Shown here: piece by piece, positions 20,466 to 33,771 of the stretch | Numbering within the stretch: the first letter of the stretch is position 1 | How the letters are laid out: each line of letters starts with the position of its first letter | Assembly (NCBI RefSeq): GCF_000218685.1 | Contig: NW_006763303.1 | Span: forward strand, 620,001 to 684,000 | Reading direction: 5' to 3' | From: Serpula lacrymans var. lacrymans S7.9 | Lineage: Eukaryota > Basidiomycota > Agaricomycetes > Boletales > Serpulaceae | Length of the DNA stretch: 64,000 nucleotides | Position numbers and translations under genes: made by a program | The notes under the pieces: model-generated | The model's input: only the letters and a program-made list of their open reading frames with translations | Databases searched by the model: none | Told to the model about the DNA's origin: nothing

Positions 20466-22969
20466 TTAGCTCGCCTTTTCATAATCCTCTCTCAACTCTC
20501 TTTGTCCCTTCTCGTCAACCACACTTGAATCTTCGCTTTCGAAAGTGTAAAGGTTCTCAGGCTCAACGTTTTGCCGGAATACCCATTTCTTGATGCCATA
20601 TGGAATCTGTCTGAGTCCATACGCAGCATGCACATGGGCGGGGATAGAAAAGACTTGGTCCAACTCTTCAAGTGTTCTTCCCTTCGTCTCACGAACGAAG
20701 AGTAAGATGAGCAACCATAGAACACTGCTCGACTAGTCAGAAAACGAAAACATCTCGAATGTGGTGGCACTCACCAGCACCATGCGGCATAGAAACCAAA
20801 GGCACCTTGAGGCTTGAAAGCCAGAACCAGCGAGGGCCACGTTATCGACAAGAGGAAGTTGAAGAACCAAGTAGTTGCCGTCGCGAATGACATCCCTGAT
20901 CAAGCGGCACCGTTAATACGCAGAAGTACACGCAAGTCAATTTTAAGAAATCACCAATATCACGAATATACAAGGGGAAGGCCTCTGCAGAGTAGGTGAA
21001 GGGCACGGGTCCTTCTCCTGGGGAGTAGAATACACCGAAGAGGTCTAATATATATTCAGGTTAACGGTATATTGAGCTAAACAGCTCAGGAAACTCACAT
21101 ATGCCCAGTGATACACCAGCTAGTTTGTGCGTATCGGAAGTACTCCAGAAAGAGAAACCTGTGATCAGAAGACAGGCGGCCATACAAGGGAATGTGAACA
21201 ACAGGAGGTTACGACGTCCAAACGTGTCAATCTAAAGGTTAATGTTAAATATACACGGTGAAAGTCTGATCAATGAGATCACATACTGTGAACACGGCGG
21301 GGAACGCGAAGACCCAGTTAATTAAACCAAATCCGAAGGAAGCTAAAAGCGCAGAGGCCTGGGTAAACCCGGAGGAAACAAATACATTCGACGAATAGTA
21401 CGCTAGATCAAAATTGGTTAATAACTGTAGGCAGTCTCGTCTTGGAAAACTCACCAATGACGTTGACACCGCAGAATTGCTGCCCAAACATGACAATCCA
21501 ACTTGCCAGAGCCGCATTCCTGTTCCTTGGAATCGTAAACATCTCAACAACTCTGTTCCTGCCTCTCTTCATCTCATTCTCGGCCTCAAGGAGAACATGG
21601 ATATAGTACAGATCTCTGGCGGCCTGCACCGTTCCGAGCCGAAGTCGACAAAGTTCCTTGTATGCATCATGGTATCGACCTTTGGAAATAAGCCATCGAG
21701 GGGACTCGGGGGCGAACATAACTTGCGAGCAAACAATGAGACCAGGGATACCCGCAGAACCCAACATCAATCTCCAGTTGAGTCCAGTTGCGTTGTGTTT
21801 GTTGGGAACGAAGTAAAATGCTACATCGAGGAGATCACCAAACATAATACCAAACGCAGTCCACATTTGCCACATCATGACAAGTGCGCCTCGGATGGCG
21901 GCTGGGGAACATTCAGCGGCATAAACGGGAACGGTGGCGGATTTTGGTCTAGAACATCATTAGTATGAGATGACCCACAGATTGGACTAGGCGTACCCAA
22001 TACCAAATCCTAAGAAGAAGCGAGCGATGAAGAGATGCCACCATGTGTTGGTGAAGGCACTCCAGATACATGTAAGGAAACTAAGGAGCTGGCGTGTTAA
22101 CGATTGAATTTTCTAACCAATACATGAGACGAACCTGATCATACAAGTGATAAAAATGGTCTTTTTCCGTCCCAACCACCGATTCAGAGGGTCGGTGAGC
22201 CAACAGCCAATGACAGCACAACAGCTAAATTTTGTGTCAAATTTCTTTCTCACAAATACCTTGCAAACAAACTCACAGGTATGGAGCAGAGTTGATAAGA
22301 CCAACTAGCCAAGAATCACGCTCTGCGACCATGTGAGACAGTCAAATTTGAAACCAGCGCACGAGAAACGTACTGCTATTCGGATCGCCAATACCAAACT
22401 GCGCTGGATAGATGATCTGAGCACCGTTAATGACGGCCTCGTCCATTCCCTGGACAGCCGCCGCCATAGAACTCATGAATACCATCTATAAGGCGATGAG
22501 CAACTGGTTTTCCACACTTCGCTAGATACTCACATAGTATAATGATTTTGTCTGTGTCCACTTATGGGTCACCTCCATGCGTAGCACCCGTTTATCCTCC
22601 TCGGTAAACGCATCATGATGATCCAAAGCTGATTGGGGGAAAATCAGTTTAAGTAGCAATAACATGGTGGAAACCGTACCAGTTGGGTCTTGGGCGACAA
22701 GAGCCCCTTTTTTAAGTTCATCAACGATGTCTTCGAGACCTCTCTCTTGCGCAAAAATTTCGACATCCGTCATTAATTGATTGTAGGGGATGCCACGCAA
22801 AGGGTTTGCAAGTTTAGCACTGGCACTCCTGGACGATTCATGAGAGATAATCCGTCGATCGAAGGAATATAACCTACGCTACTAGATTGCTTTTTGGATC
22901 GAGGTGGTGGGTATGCTCGGCATGAGCAACCGTGTCATGGGCGACTTTCTCTTCGTTGGAGGAGGACAT
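20466..22969 (-). CDS. MFS sugar transporter, third, distinct subfamily
   Basis: A sugar-porter MFS protein different from the tandem pair. The long cytoplasmic N-terminus includes [34 protein letters not shown] and [13 protein letters not shown], as in fungal transporters of the type that begins with a DDLM/VREFA-like block. Then come GAAVQG-type helix 1, [25 protein letters not shown], the [13 protein letters not shown] motif after helix 6, [14 protein letters not shown] in helix 7, and [15 protein letters not shown] near the C-terminus. The stop is TAA at 20466. The likely start is ATG at 22969 ([12 protein letters not shown]); the first intron, around 22890-22840, could not be placed in phase with confidence, so the N-terminus is tentative. 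Substrate (hexose, disaccharide or polyol) is not decided. Confidence 0.85.
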
Positions 22970-24479
22970 CTGAAACCTGGGAAAAGGCGCGCTACGAGTA
23001 CTTCATGCCATCTGTTGATTATATATTGCAAGGCGTCCCGCCGCACTGCCAACACTATTTGAATCATGCCCACATGCCGTCAATACAAGTGGGGCATCTT
23101 TTCCCCCTTTTCCGTCGGTGTTTGAATTTGAATGATCCCATTGATGTTTCCGGTATGACAGCGCCTAATATATCGAACCCCAGATTCCCCACCTCCATCC
23201 GACCTCCGCGCTGGGCCTGAACCGGCCAAATGCAGTGTCGACGTCGCACCTTCCATCTTGACACGCTCATATCAATTTCGGCACTTAGCCCGGCCAGGCC
23301 CGGCCCAATAGAACATCTCACGTACTATCAAATGCAGTCGCAGATGGACGTCATCGAATAGATTTCCAGTCTGTCGTTGTTGACAGGTATCGGTACCATT
23401 CTTGGAAGACGGCAACCATGCATTTGACCGTCATCGATGCTCAGCAGAAGCGTGCAATTGACGTGCTCACATGCGTCCAAACCTCGATAGCCTCAGCGAA
23501 TGAAACCGCATCTATTAGTGTAACATTGTAGCTTTTTGCCATTGTTTGCTGAGTCGAAACCTCGTCACGGTGCAAAAACGGAGATAAATTTGAAACATCG
23601 CTGGCTTTGAATATCGATCAGCAGCTTATGGGACCGGCAAACCACGGACCCTGGTCACTACTAACGCCGCATGGGGTCAGAATGCGTTGCATGGCCATCC
23701 TCTTGGCCTTGGCTATGGCTTCCATGTTAGTTCGTTTGTAGGGTCGTCTATAACTAGCTCTTAAGTAAAGATTAATCACCATGACTGAAAGAGTGATCAT
23801 CAAGCTGTTTTCTCAGGATGCAAAATAACATTCACAGCAAATTAGGTCACCACAACGCACGGACGACTAAAGCAGCTGACACTGCCTGACACCGGCAGTA
23901 ACAGCGTTGTCAAGTTTGCTTATCTTGTACCCCATATCCAGGAACAAACCGTCATCGACTCCATACCCCTAAGCCGTAGTGGCTCGGACCGTAAACGAGT
24001 GCACATGATGCACGATGTGATATAACCAGCCGATAGGTAGAAATGAAGACAACGCCGACATAAACGGCATCAGGATTCCTGGGGGAAAGCCTGGGGGAAA
24101 CCTGGGGAATGTGGTACGGACCTTGTCAACCGATGGTGATGGTGATATGTCTTGATGATTTCGGTACCTTCTTCTTTGCACAAGGGATATATCGCTAGTC
24201 TCCACTGTCAAATCACTTATACCACAGTCGATATCAGTAAACAATATATCGCATCACTACAAACGGCTCTGCTCTGCTCGAATATACAAAATACGTATTA
24301 ATCAATCTTTAAAGCTTGCACGATCAAACCTTACTCTTGACGCATATCCATAGATCCACGCAAACAGCTCAAGTTCGCATTGGCAAATTCCATGACTTGA
24401 TTCCCGTCTGACACTAAGCGTCATGCTATCAATACGTTGGAGCCGATCTTTAAAACGTACCTTGCGTCCAAATTCCCCG
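22970..24479. other. No supportable gene
   Basis: About 1.5 kb between the third transporter and the aldehyde dehydrogenase pseudogene. Only short frames without domains are present. It should contain the transporter promoter. Confidence 0.5.
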
Positions 24480-25977
24480 GCGACGCCATCAGGGAAATTC
24501 ATCCACTGTATCGAAATAGAACATGCCTATCTGTTGCAAGTTGGAAGGGAACCGACCGAAGATATCCCGGCTTAGGTTATAGTCACCCCTTCGAATGCCG
24601 CGAAGAACGATGGCACAGTTTCGAGTCATCTCCGCTGTTTGGACGGCGGTGATCAACACTTGCACGTTTCTTTGTATTCCTCACTGTCAGTAAAGACATA
24701 TTTTCCCAAAGGATAGGGTCTGCCTTGGCGAACGTATCTTAGCGTTGGATGCGGTTTAGAAACAGTCACACCTACCTGGTGTTCTACAAAGTAGATAGCG
24801 TCGTCGAGATGACTAGTATTAACAAAGGGGGAGATGAGTTGAAACGTCACTATGTTGTGAGTCAGTAAATGGGACGATCGCTTTATAGTATTAGTACTTA
24901 GACAAAACTCACTCTCCAGATAAGGAACCACCTCCCCTGAACGTCTCGTACAACCGTGTGCTCGACCCTTTTTTGATCACCTATTTAGCTTCCGATAAAG
25001 ATATCACCACCAGTCATCGATACTCACTTGAGTCGATCCCGACGAAGTGTAGAAACAATCCGCCCATAGTGAGATGAAGTCAAAGCCCCTCACAATCAAA
25101 AAAGGCGCCGAGGCGATCTTCGAGGGCAGTTATAAGCCCATCTTGTTGACTGCGAAAGATCAAAGCACTGGTCCGGGACTACACAGATCTACAAGGTACC
25201 ATAAACTCAGCCACCTGTCGTCATAAACCATATCTGGAATTTTACCTGTCCAGCATGTTGACATTTGTCCCAGAGAATTGGTCTGACTGCGAGATTGATG
25301 TCGTACTGCGGATCAATAACAACAGGTGACCTTTCGCTGAGCTCTAATGTGATGGTGTAAGGTGTCTCGAAGGACTTGAGGCACAGCCAGCTGCAATGGC
25401 TCCAACGAAAGGCTGTTAGGATAGAAATGTCAGATAGTTCTGTGGACTAAGAGGTCGATGTGTCAGTCGGTTACTGTACATCAGATCGTCTTCCGATCCC
25501 TCGCACTATGATGAGGAGCTATACACTTCAATGCTCTGTGTACCCTGTGACAAAGAGAATGAAAGGCACCGTCTTTACAGGAAATAACATACACAGGAAT
25601 CCACAGTTTCTGATAGTCCTGGACGTCGGGGTCATCGTGTTTGGCCTATTGCTCCAGCTGCCAAGAGCGGTCGACATTGCGCCCACTTTGCTCATCATTA
25701 CTTCCGAGTCGACTCTTGGCTTACAGAGGTTTTTCTAAATAACATCCACCAAGGAATCAGTATTCTCTCGCGCCACATACATCGGTTGATTACAGCTGAA
25801 TCCTCCATATCAAAGGTCGTGTCACAGGTTTCCATACTTGAAATTGAAGCTGGCTTGAAAAGCATTCCTTACCTGGTAAAAACATGCATGAATGGAGCAT
25901 AAAGCAGGGATAAAAATGCGGAGAGTCACCTCGGGTATCTCATCAAGAGGAGTGAATCCTTGATTAGACACTGGCAT
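24480..25977 (-). pseudogene. Aldehyde dehydrogenase (ALDH3-like) pseudogene, full length
   Basis: The minus strand holds a broken but nearly complete aldehyde dehydrogenase, an NAD(P)-dependent enzyme oxidising aliphatic or fatty aldehydes. From ATG 25977 it reads MPVSNQGFTPLDEIPE, then an intron, RNAFQASF, and ENTDSLVDVI followed by a TAG. KNLCKPRVDSEVMMSKVG follows, then (shifted) AKHDDPDVQDYQK, then VGAIAAGCASS..RHLTP. After another shift comes TLELSERSPVVIDPQYDINLA..ILWDKCQHAGQ, an intron, and ICVVPD. The catalytic Cys of the GQxC box is still encoded, while the usual GGKSPVV has become SERSPVV. Further on, SHLDDAIYFVEHQ and PYPLGKYVFTDSEEYKE match the C-terminal domain. At least one stop and several frameshifts show decay. 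The 3' limit near 24480 is approximate. Confidence 0.75.
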
Positions 25978-26795
25978 GATGTCTAAAATGTATCATACCA
26001 ATAGCGTAGAGGGGCCTGGTTCTGTTAGAATTATAATTAATACCCTTGTTTATACCCAAGTATTACAAAGAAGCGCCTGGGCACTCCGACTCGGGTGAAT
26101 AATGAGTGGGACTGAAGTGCACGCAATTGGTTTGCTGACAACTGCAAGAATCCGCAACACATTTAACAGCAGCGCCACTACTCCCAGGAAGAGTATCCGA
26201 AACCATAGCGAATATTTCTGCGGACGTGTGCAAGTCTCCCGCAGGATCGATATCGATACCTGTATAACCAATCCCAAAGAACAATTTGAATATGCCACCT
26301 TAATGAATGGGGCCAATGGCAGGAGTCATGCCGTATTTGCTTCAATCTGCGAGTATTGGATAAACGAGTCAGTAAAAATACTACAAACGGTGATGAATGA
26401 CCGCGACAGACCTTGGGCTAAGGTTACGATAGCGAGTACGCCCCTTTTGCTAGAGATAAGATGAGAGCTTCGATGATGCCACGCTGCCATTGGCACATGC
26501 CTAAGATTATGGGGCTCCCGAGTACAAGATCAAGGTGCATACTAATGCAGTACAACAGTGTCATTCAATCAAATATACCTCGAGATCCTACAGCGCAAGG
26601 CACGACACAAACCAACATACAACAGCAATGTCCAGTTCCAACATACAGAATAATCGTACAATCGTAGTAGAAACACGCGTCCAACGCATCTTGCTAGCAG
26701 CCTAAAGATCGTCATCAACAGTCACCCAACTGTCTCTCTGCGAAGATCTTATAAGCGACGTCAGCGTTGTGCACTATCGCTTACTTTGGAGGTTT
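25978..26795. other. No firm gene; hydrophobic minus-strand frame
   Basis: A minus-strand frame around 26316-26050 contains a hydrophobic stretch (LWFRILFLGVVALLLNVLRILAVV), and an overlapping frame reads IGYTGIDIDPAGD. No start, splice pattern or family could be established, so it is not called. Confidence 0.35.
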
Positions 26796-29700
26796 TTACC
26801 TCGATTTCGTAGCCTCAGCAATTCTATTAGATCCCAGCACTAACTTCACGGTCTTGACTTCAAAGCCCCGGAAGTCGAGCTTGAGCTGTCGCGGTCGGTC
26901 GCGATCCGCAGTCTCGAAGAGGCGTAATTCAGCTTTGTCATCCTCCAGCAGGTTTGTCACATAAGCCTTCAAAATGGGAACATGGCTTGCTATCTTCAGT
27001 TTAACTTGGCCGTGACCACCAAATGCTTCATACAGTCGCAAGATGATAGTAGTGTTGGATCCGTTCGGTGCAAAATCATCTTCACCGCGCTTAATGGTCT
27101 CGAGGAAAATGTTTGATCCACCATCCAAATGGAAAGGTTGCTTCACAACAGACACCTTATCTGCCTGCTGCACTGAAGGAACAAGCCTCACTAATGATAG
27201 AACCCAGGAAATTAAGTTCTACAAGAAAGGTGATAGAAATGATGACAAACCATGTAGGGGTGAATTGAACAAGAACGCGGCCATGGGAACATCCGACTCC
27301 AAGAAGTGACCTTTGTGGGGCATCACCGCCCACGAGAATTCATGCTTCCCTGTGGAAGGTTTCAGTGGAGTGCTGTATAGTTTGTTCACACAGAAAACCT
27401 ACCCTGATCTTGTTCTGCATCGGGGGCTGTAGCACCTCTGAGAAGGGAGATACGAAGCACATTCCCATGACAGGCGAACCCATATTTAGACTCGGACAAG
27501 AAGGCGACGCCATATCCATATTCGCTCAAATCAGCGTACTATAACACCGAAGCATTTTAAGACATTATCAATTCTTCTGGAACATAAATAAGCTTACTTT
27601 GTGCCCACAAACTTCGAATTTTGCAGCATCTAGGGTCGTATTCTTGTGGGTAGGGCGCTGAAGATGTCCGAACTGCGTCTCGTAAGTCGCGTCTGCGCTG
27701 TTGATGTTCAACGGGAGTTCGACTACATGTTCTGTCAGTACATGTGAGCGGGGGGTGAATTTTTTGTTACGGACACTTCAAGAACTCATGCCTTTCGTGC
27801 CAATCCACGACTGCATCGAAGGTAAAGAATGATCGAGAGTGCTCGTGATGCGAAGCTATGCAAAACGTTTAACTTATTCTTAATTGAGATATTCTGAGGA
27901 GGCTTACCAGTGATGGCATCCAAGGATATCTGCGGATATGTATGGGAGGACGATCAAATTATGAATATAACTCAACTCACAGTCACATCAATGGTGCTCT
28001 GGCCATATTTGACTTGAGTCTTGACAGCCGCACGAAGAGGACCTTCAGCGACAACTTCAACCTTGGAAAATTTCAAAAGATTAGGGGTCTCAAGGTGATG
28101 GATTTCAACATCTTTCAAAAGAAAAAAGGATTAATTCAAGTAGTGATAGGATCGGCCAGGAGATTTACCCCACGCGTCCCAGTAGTTCGGGCGATCCTCG
28201 AAGATGACTAGACCACCTGTAGAGCCCTTGGGAATAAGTTCGCGCCTGCAAATGTTATTAAGATTAGATGGTGTGTGTATTCAATCAAACTGGGAACATA
28301 CCCCAGCTTGACGTCGACGAGGCTGGTAATTCTTCCGTCTGAGATCGTTAGTTGCACGCTGGCATTCCTCAAGACGAAGTGGTCCGATCCATTGGTGAAC
28401 ACTACCAACCCCCCTGTATAAATGAACAGGTGTGGTGCGCCAAATGAGAGACTTACCGGATACAGGCAAGGAATCCGCGAATAATCCGGTGGCAGTGGCA
28501 ACATTGTCTCCTTCTGAGCAATTCATCAACGCATATCCAAACGCACCATCCGTGGAGACCTGCACAATCTTCGACTTCAACGATTTCAAAGCGGATCCAG
28601 AACCTTGGAGAGGGATTTTGACGACATCACGTCGAGAGAAAGAGGTTGTATTGATCGCGATGAGGTCACTGGGCTGCGAGAGGGCTTTGATAGACCTGTC
28701 ACCTAAGACAGGAATAGACTTTGCAAAGAGTGCTTGGAATGCTTCTTCGAGGGCTGAATCGCATGCCTTGCGCACTTCACCATAAAGCTTCTCGGCATCA
28801 TCATAAACCATCCCACTGAACCGTAGATGAGATTTGAGATCACCGTAGACGATCTGTCAAGCACTTACATAGCAGATCCAGGAAGGACTGCAATATTTTT
28901 CAGTCCTATGCAGGTATATATCTGAAGGTACACTACTCACCATCGTGGACTGATGATTGACAAGTCAAGATTATCTAATGTCAGAGCTAGAATTGGACCT
29001 TACATAGCACTCACATTGATTCAATAAAACCTTCTCCCAGCTGTCATCAATGGTTTTCTTGGGATAAACGTAGGTAGAATCTTTCGCTTTAAACAAAGTA
29101 GCGAAGGTGGCAACGCGCTGGAAGAAACTCAGAAAAGAGGACACCTAGCGCAGAAGTCAACGAACCTCAAGGTCACGGAGCAGGATCTCCGATTTACGAT
29201 TGCCTTTCTTTATCGAACCTACAAAAACAGGGTGTAAAAGGGTCACATAAAGTGCATGCATGCATACTTACCATGAGAGGTATATGTGCCTCTGTGGAAC
29301 TACGACATGATATCAGTATAGCACCAAATTACAGATGAAACTAAAATTACTTCAAGATATAGCTCTCCACGCCTAACGTGAATATATCAATGAGCTTCTA
29401 GTTACATGGAAGTGGAGTGAAACCGACCAATTTGGTAACCTCTTTCCTTGCTGTGAATCTTTGTCTATGTTCTCAAAAAATTCTTCTACAGAATGCCCCA
29501 TGTTTACTGAAGGGAGATCTCTGTGGCCGTTGGTAGCAGCACGAATGCGACGGAGCTATTACAAGAACGAGCGATGATGAAACTTGAGATCCAACGCACA
29601 ACAAGAGTTGATAATACCTACATTCTCCAGCATCTTCGGTAGTGCTCCTCCTCCTCCATCACCATTCCCGAATACCAGGAGAGCAGTATCGTTTGACTCC

Positions 29701-31821
29701 AGGTTCTAAATCACACTCAGCATCACCCACACAGTACAAAATCAGCAGAATAAACCTTGTGATTTGTAACGCCCTTGTTAACATCACCTACACTTGCTTG
29801 CGCAGTGTATGTATCTGTCACATAAAACATACTCATCAAATAAACGCCAGGACTGGGAAAGAACTTGTCATACCAACTGGTGTCATGTGACAGAGCACTT
29901 GCGATCCATCGATACCAACCCAATTAAACGTGGAGTGAGGGAACACGTTTCTGAGCTCGGCGCCGAGATTAGCTCTGACGAGACACATGAAATAACAACA
30001 TATACACACATGTTGTTCCTTGGAATAAAATATTCAGCTACGTATTGTAAGAGCCGTGATTAATCACACTCACCATGATAACTTTTGAGTGAAGAAGTAC
30101 TTCATCCCAGCATCCCGGATGAGCTGGGGGTATGCGGCGGTGAGACCAAAAGAGTCCGGTAGCCACGCTGTCTCGCAGCGCTTTCCAAACCTTGATTCGA
30201 AATACTTCTGCCCATACAAAAACTGTCGCACTAGGGCCTCGCCCGACGGCATGTTTCCATCGTTTTCGACCCAGGCCCCTCCAATGAGATGGAACTGACC
30301 AGACTTAACTTTTTCACGTACACGCTCGAAGAGAGGAGGATATTGCTATTGTCACGGATGTTTCAATAAGGGAAAGTAAAATGAAAATGAAAGCCATACC
30401 TGCTCAAGCCACTTGAATTGTTGCGCTTGACTGCATGCAAATCTGTGTTCGGGATATCGCTCCATGAGATCTATTTGAGTCGACCACGATCTAGCGGTCT
30501 TCTGCTGGGTAACTGAATACGGCCACAACCTATTTGGCAATTCAGCTACCTTCAGGGAGACCTTATTGATGTAGCTAACCATGCTGTATCCTACGGATAT
30601 GTTCAGTTCCTGGTAGTACTATCTGAGTAGGAAAAACTCACAATATGACAGTAGGAAATTGACACAATTTGTGCCCTTTCTGGACCTTCGGCATAAATCT
30701 CAGCACCTTTAGCCTCCCATCCTTCACCAAAAACATTCTCTGCGAGCTTGCGTGCATTTGCAATATCAGTGGAATTACCTCTGCGGAAAATATTCATGAT
30801 TTCATTAGCAGTAACGAGAGCCTTGTTCTGCAATGGGGAGTTCCCCGGCAATGTATCGATTATTTCCCGCAAGGTTGTAAAATCCCAGAGCAAGCGCCCT
30901 GTGACACTTATTTATGAGTCCTCGCCAGATATTCGGCATACGAGACAACTCACAGGCCTCCTGATTAGGGACGACTAGATCGGCGGATGCCAGTTGGAAA
31001 TATCTGTTCATCTACAAAGATGATGAGTATCGAACATCTATACAACACACGAACAGACTAACATCGGGAGGTGCGATAGTGTCACCATTCCATGGTACAC
31101 CAAACATGCCATTGCAACTGGACTCAATAATAAATTCATGATGCCCTTGCTGCCGGGCGTCGAGGGGAATGATATATTCGACTCTTCTATCTCCCCCATA
31201 GCCACCGGTAATACCTGGTGTATAGCCATGAAGGACAAGGAAATAGGAACGATCCTCTATACTTACCTTGCAATGGAACACCCTCGGTAGAATAGATCAT
31301 CGCCTCACAGCCAGGATCAAACTCAACTGTGGAATATCTTCAGCGTTCGTGGGTGGTATGGAATTACACTTTGACTTACATTGTACGCGCTCATATTGTT
31401 GCCAGTCTGCGGGAATGTTTACTGATACTTTCCACCAGTGATTAGTCTACATAATCTCAGATATATATGTGTAGAAATAGCGCAGGGGGCATACCCCTAT
31501 GAAAATTGATTGTAAATCTCCCCAGAGATATTGAATTGGAATATGTTACTGACAAGATGGTCCAAACGAGTCCCCTTTCTTGGCTGGCTTGAATTTTTGC
31601 TTTGTTGCCTCTTCAAAGAAGGGCTTCGTGAGACCAGGGGCACTCCATACTTGTAATTTGACGTATTCAGGTGCGTCCAAACGATGAGTGAACAGGACAG
31701 AGGATAAGTTCACATCAGAGAAATGCCCTCCACTGAAGTTGTTCAGCCTATCCCTTGTCAGATTTTTTATCCATTTCGCCCCAGTTCCGAAATTCAGTTG
31801 CGGGTACTCCGAACCAGACAT
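26796..31821 (-). CDS. AMS1: Alpha-mannosidase, GH38, vacuolar Ams1 type
   Basis: A glycoside hydrolase family 38 alpha-mannosidase removing terminal alpha-mannose from free oligosaccharides and glycoproteins. Fungal Ams1 works in the cytosol and vacuole and has no signal peptide; none is seen here. The start at 31821 gives [22 protein letters not shown], the conserved Ams1-type N-terminus, followed by [26 protein letters not shown]. The catalytic domain includes [20 protein letters not shown] near 30150; the Asp of PDSFG is the expected nucleophile. [19 protein letters not shown] follows near 29900. The C-terminal beta-domain ends with [21 protein letters not shown] and a stop at 26796. About twenty small introns are present and no damage was noted. 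It would make a protein of roughly 1,000-1,100 residues, normal for the family. Confidence 0.93.
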
Positions 31822-32791
31822 ATGTGCAGGTTTCAGCTCTGTGGGATGCGAATGTTGTTGTTGTAAGTTGTCAAACTCTGGGTCGACGAAGGTAACAGGA
31901 GATGAGAACCGGTGATTCCCGAAAGTGTGTTGTTATTAGTTTCCACTTTCGACCCACCCTATATTTACAACCATCGTGGCACAATCACAAGAGTTCATCT
32001 ACACCTACGCATTCCCAGATTTCAAGCTATACATCAAAAGACAACGCGAAAGGGACATCGAATATAAAAAGAAATCGAGGGCGCATCTTGGTACAAAAAC
32101 AAGTATCTCTTATTGCAGTGACGCCGGATTCATTGCGCATTCGAGTCTTACTTTGGACGAAGACCATGCCAAAATATGATCATCATGATCATGACATGCG
32201 TCCATGTTTCTCCAGAAGTGTTGTATTCTAATCTCTATTATTTCATTACTGGATAGCTGCCATGATACATTCCGGATGATGTGTCCTCAAACAAGCCAAG
32301 TACCGGGGAGATGCACTTTGATTCGTGGCGATGATTATAGCTCCATGGGACTTGGAGCTTGAAGTGTTTCGGGCTATTTTGGTATGCTTGTAAGCCTTTC
32401 ATCTTGTAGAGATATATATATATATTTATCAGATATTATCACATTAAGTATTTTGCAAACAGCTTCATTCATATCCCACAAGGAAGTTACGATTGTGGGC
32501 GAACCACGTCGTTCTAGATGCTACCAATTAGCGTCGTTTTCAATCAAAGTTCCTGATGTCGCAGAAACTAATTTCAATATGTATTTTGCCAAGTTAAATT
32601 CAAGCTGTCCCCCCAACAAAGTGTGCCATATTTCTGTCCGGGCGATAAACTTATGAGAATTAAATTAATTGCATAAACATAGTAGCGACACGGAATCGTG
32701 AGTCCCGTCCACAAGATTACACGCTCCTAAGCCATGATACTTACAACAACACTTCGTGTTGAGAAGTGAGATGGACTTGCGGTAATTGCGA

Positions 32792-32832
32792 TTGAAAACG
32801 GACAACTGCCACTGGCAGTTGTCCGTTTTCAA
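32792..32832. repeat. Perfect 41-base palindrome (20-base arms, 1-base centre)
   Basis: Arm TTGAAAACGGACAACTGCCA at 32792-32811, centre C, then its exact reverse complement at 32813-32832. There are no mismatches. As RNA it would form a 20-pair hairpin with almost no loop; as DNA it could extrude a cruciform. It lies about 520 bases upstream of the secreted-protein gene. Confidence 0.95.
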
Positions 32833-33269
32833 GCTCAGCGAAAGTTTTGTTGCGAGTTTGTTGTGAGTTTGTTTGCTAAACATTCAGATATGGAAATTCG
32901 CTGTATCATCATGACTACTTTTCACTTTTTATCATAATCGCTGTGAACTGAGTTTAGCAGAGTTGTAACTCGTTCTGGAAGTGTCTTTGTTTTGGATGAT
33001 ATTCGGTATGTAATTTTGTTTCCAGCTGGAATTTGTCTTTTCTACTTCAACTCTTGTTAGCAATGAAAGACTATCACACAAAATTACCTGCGAGCGCATC
33101 TGAGTCGAGTCGCGCTGAAAAAATGATGGTCCATGACATGATGGATGCACTAGTATTCGGCCGCACGAATGACATGCTTGAAACCGAATAACATATCATT
33201 CTTTCCTCGGGAGACACCTTGTTCGGGCCCATTGGTATGTTAGCACATTGACTCAAGCGATTTCAAAGG

Positions 33270-33277
33270 TATAAATA
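33270..33277 (+). promoter_or_regulatory. TATA box of the small secreted protein gene
   Basis: TATAAATA lies 85 bases before the ATG at 33355 and is followed by a CT-rich tract (33321-33332), a common layout for highly expressed fungal promoters. Confidence 0.55.
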
Positions 33278-33354
33278 TTGTAGCCATCCATCAACTTCTC
33301 TTAAAAGTGACATTGTTGTATCCCCCCCCTCCAAACGCAAATCAACCTTTGACG

Positions 33355-33771
33355 ATGCGTTTCACAATCGTCCTTGCTATCCTGGCTTCCCTTGGCTTCG
33401 CTGCAGCGGCCAGTACGACGGAGACGGAGTGCCCAGCGTGCCCTAAAACTCTGAAAATTGACAACGTTACTTATAATCTTGTCCTCGGTGGCGAAAAGGC
33501 TACCCCTGAAGAGCCCATTAGCTGCTTGTGAGTACCAGAATCTCACTGGACTACAAGGATAGTCTAATGAAGGACGTACAAATAGCTATGCAGCTGAAAA
33601 TGATAGTGGTAGCCAGACATATTGTTCCTATAAGGTATATTGTTTTATTCGATTCATGTCCGATTATTGTTGGGCTGATGATACCCTTATCAGCCTAATG
33701 GTACAATCTTAGAGGATGGGGATGGTTACTGCCCAAAAAAGGTTCCCGTTAGTGCAGACAACTGTGTTTAA
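33355..33771 (+). CDS. Small cysteine-rich secreted protein (about 100 aa)
   Basis: Three exons encode about 100 residues. Residues 1-19 form a textbook signal peptide (MRFTIVLAILASLGFAAAA), so the product should be secreted. The mature part has six cysteines: a CPAC pair near the start, one in PISCF, one in TYCSY, one in GYCPKK and one in the final DNCV. Introns are at 33528-33584 (GTGAGT to AATAG, phase 2) and at about 33634-33692 (GTATAT to TCAG); the junctions restore the frame. The TAA is at 33769-33771. A potential N-glycosylation site (NVT) is present. No enzyme motif is seen. Size and Cys content resemble small secreted or effector-like proteins of basidiomycetes, but the role is unknown. 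Confidence 0.8.

Larger units (their letters stand above)
31822..33354. other. Intergenic; hairpin and AT microsatellite
   Basis: About 1.5 kb between the divergent mannosidase and small secreted protein genes. It contains a short (TA)n run near 32411 and the perfect palindrome at 32792-32832. No gene is supported. Confidence 0.5.

Noticed and set aside
26050..26316. Hydrophobic minus-strand frame near the mannosidase 3' end
   Set aside because: A single membrane-like segment with no start, splice sites or family; evidence is too thin to call.
32411..32428. (TA)n run, and a similar one at 41577-41594
   Set aside because: Ordinary short microsatellites, the second inside a WRAP53 intron; no sign of function.
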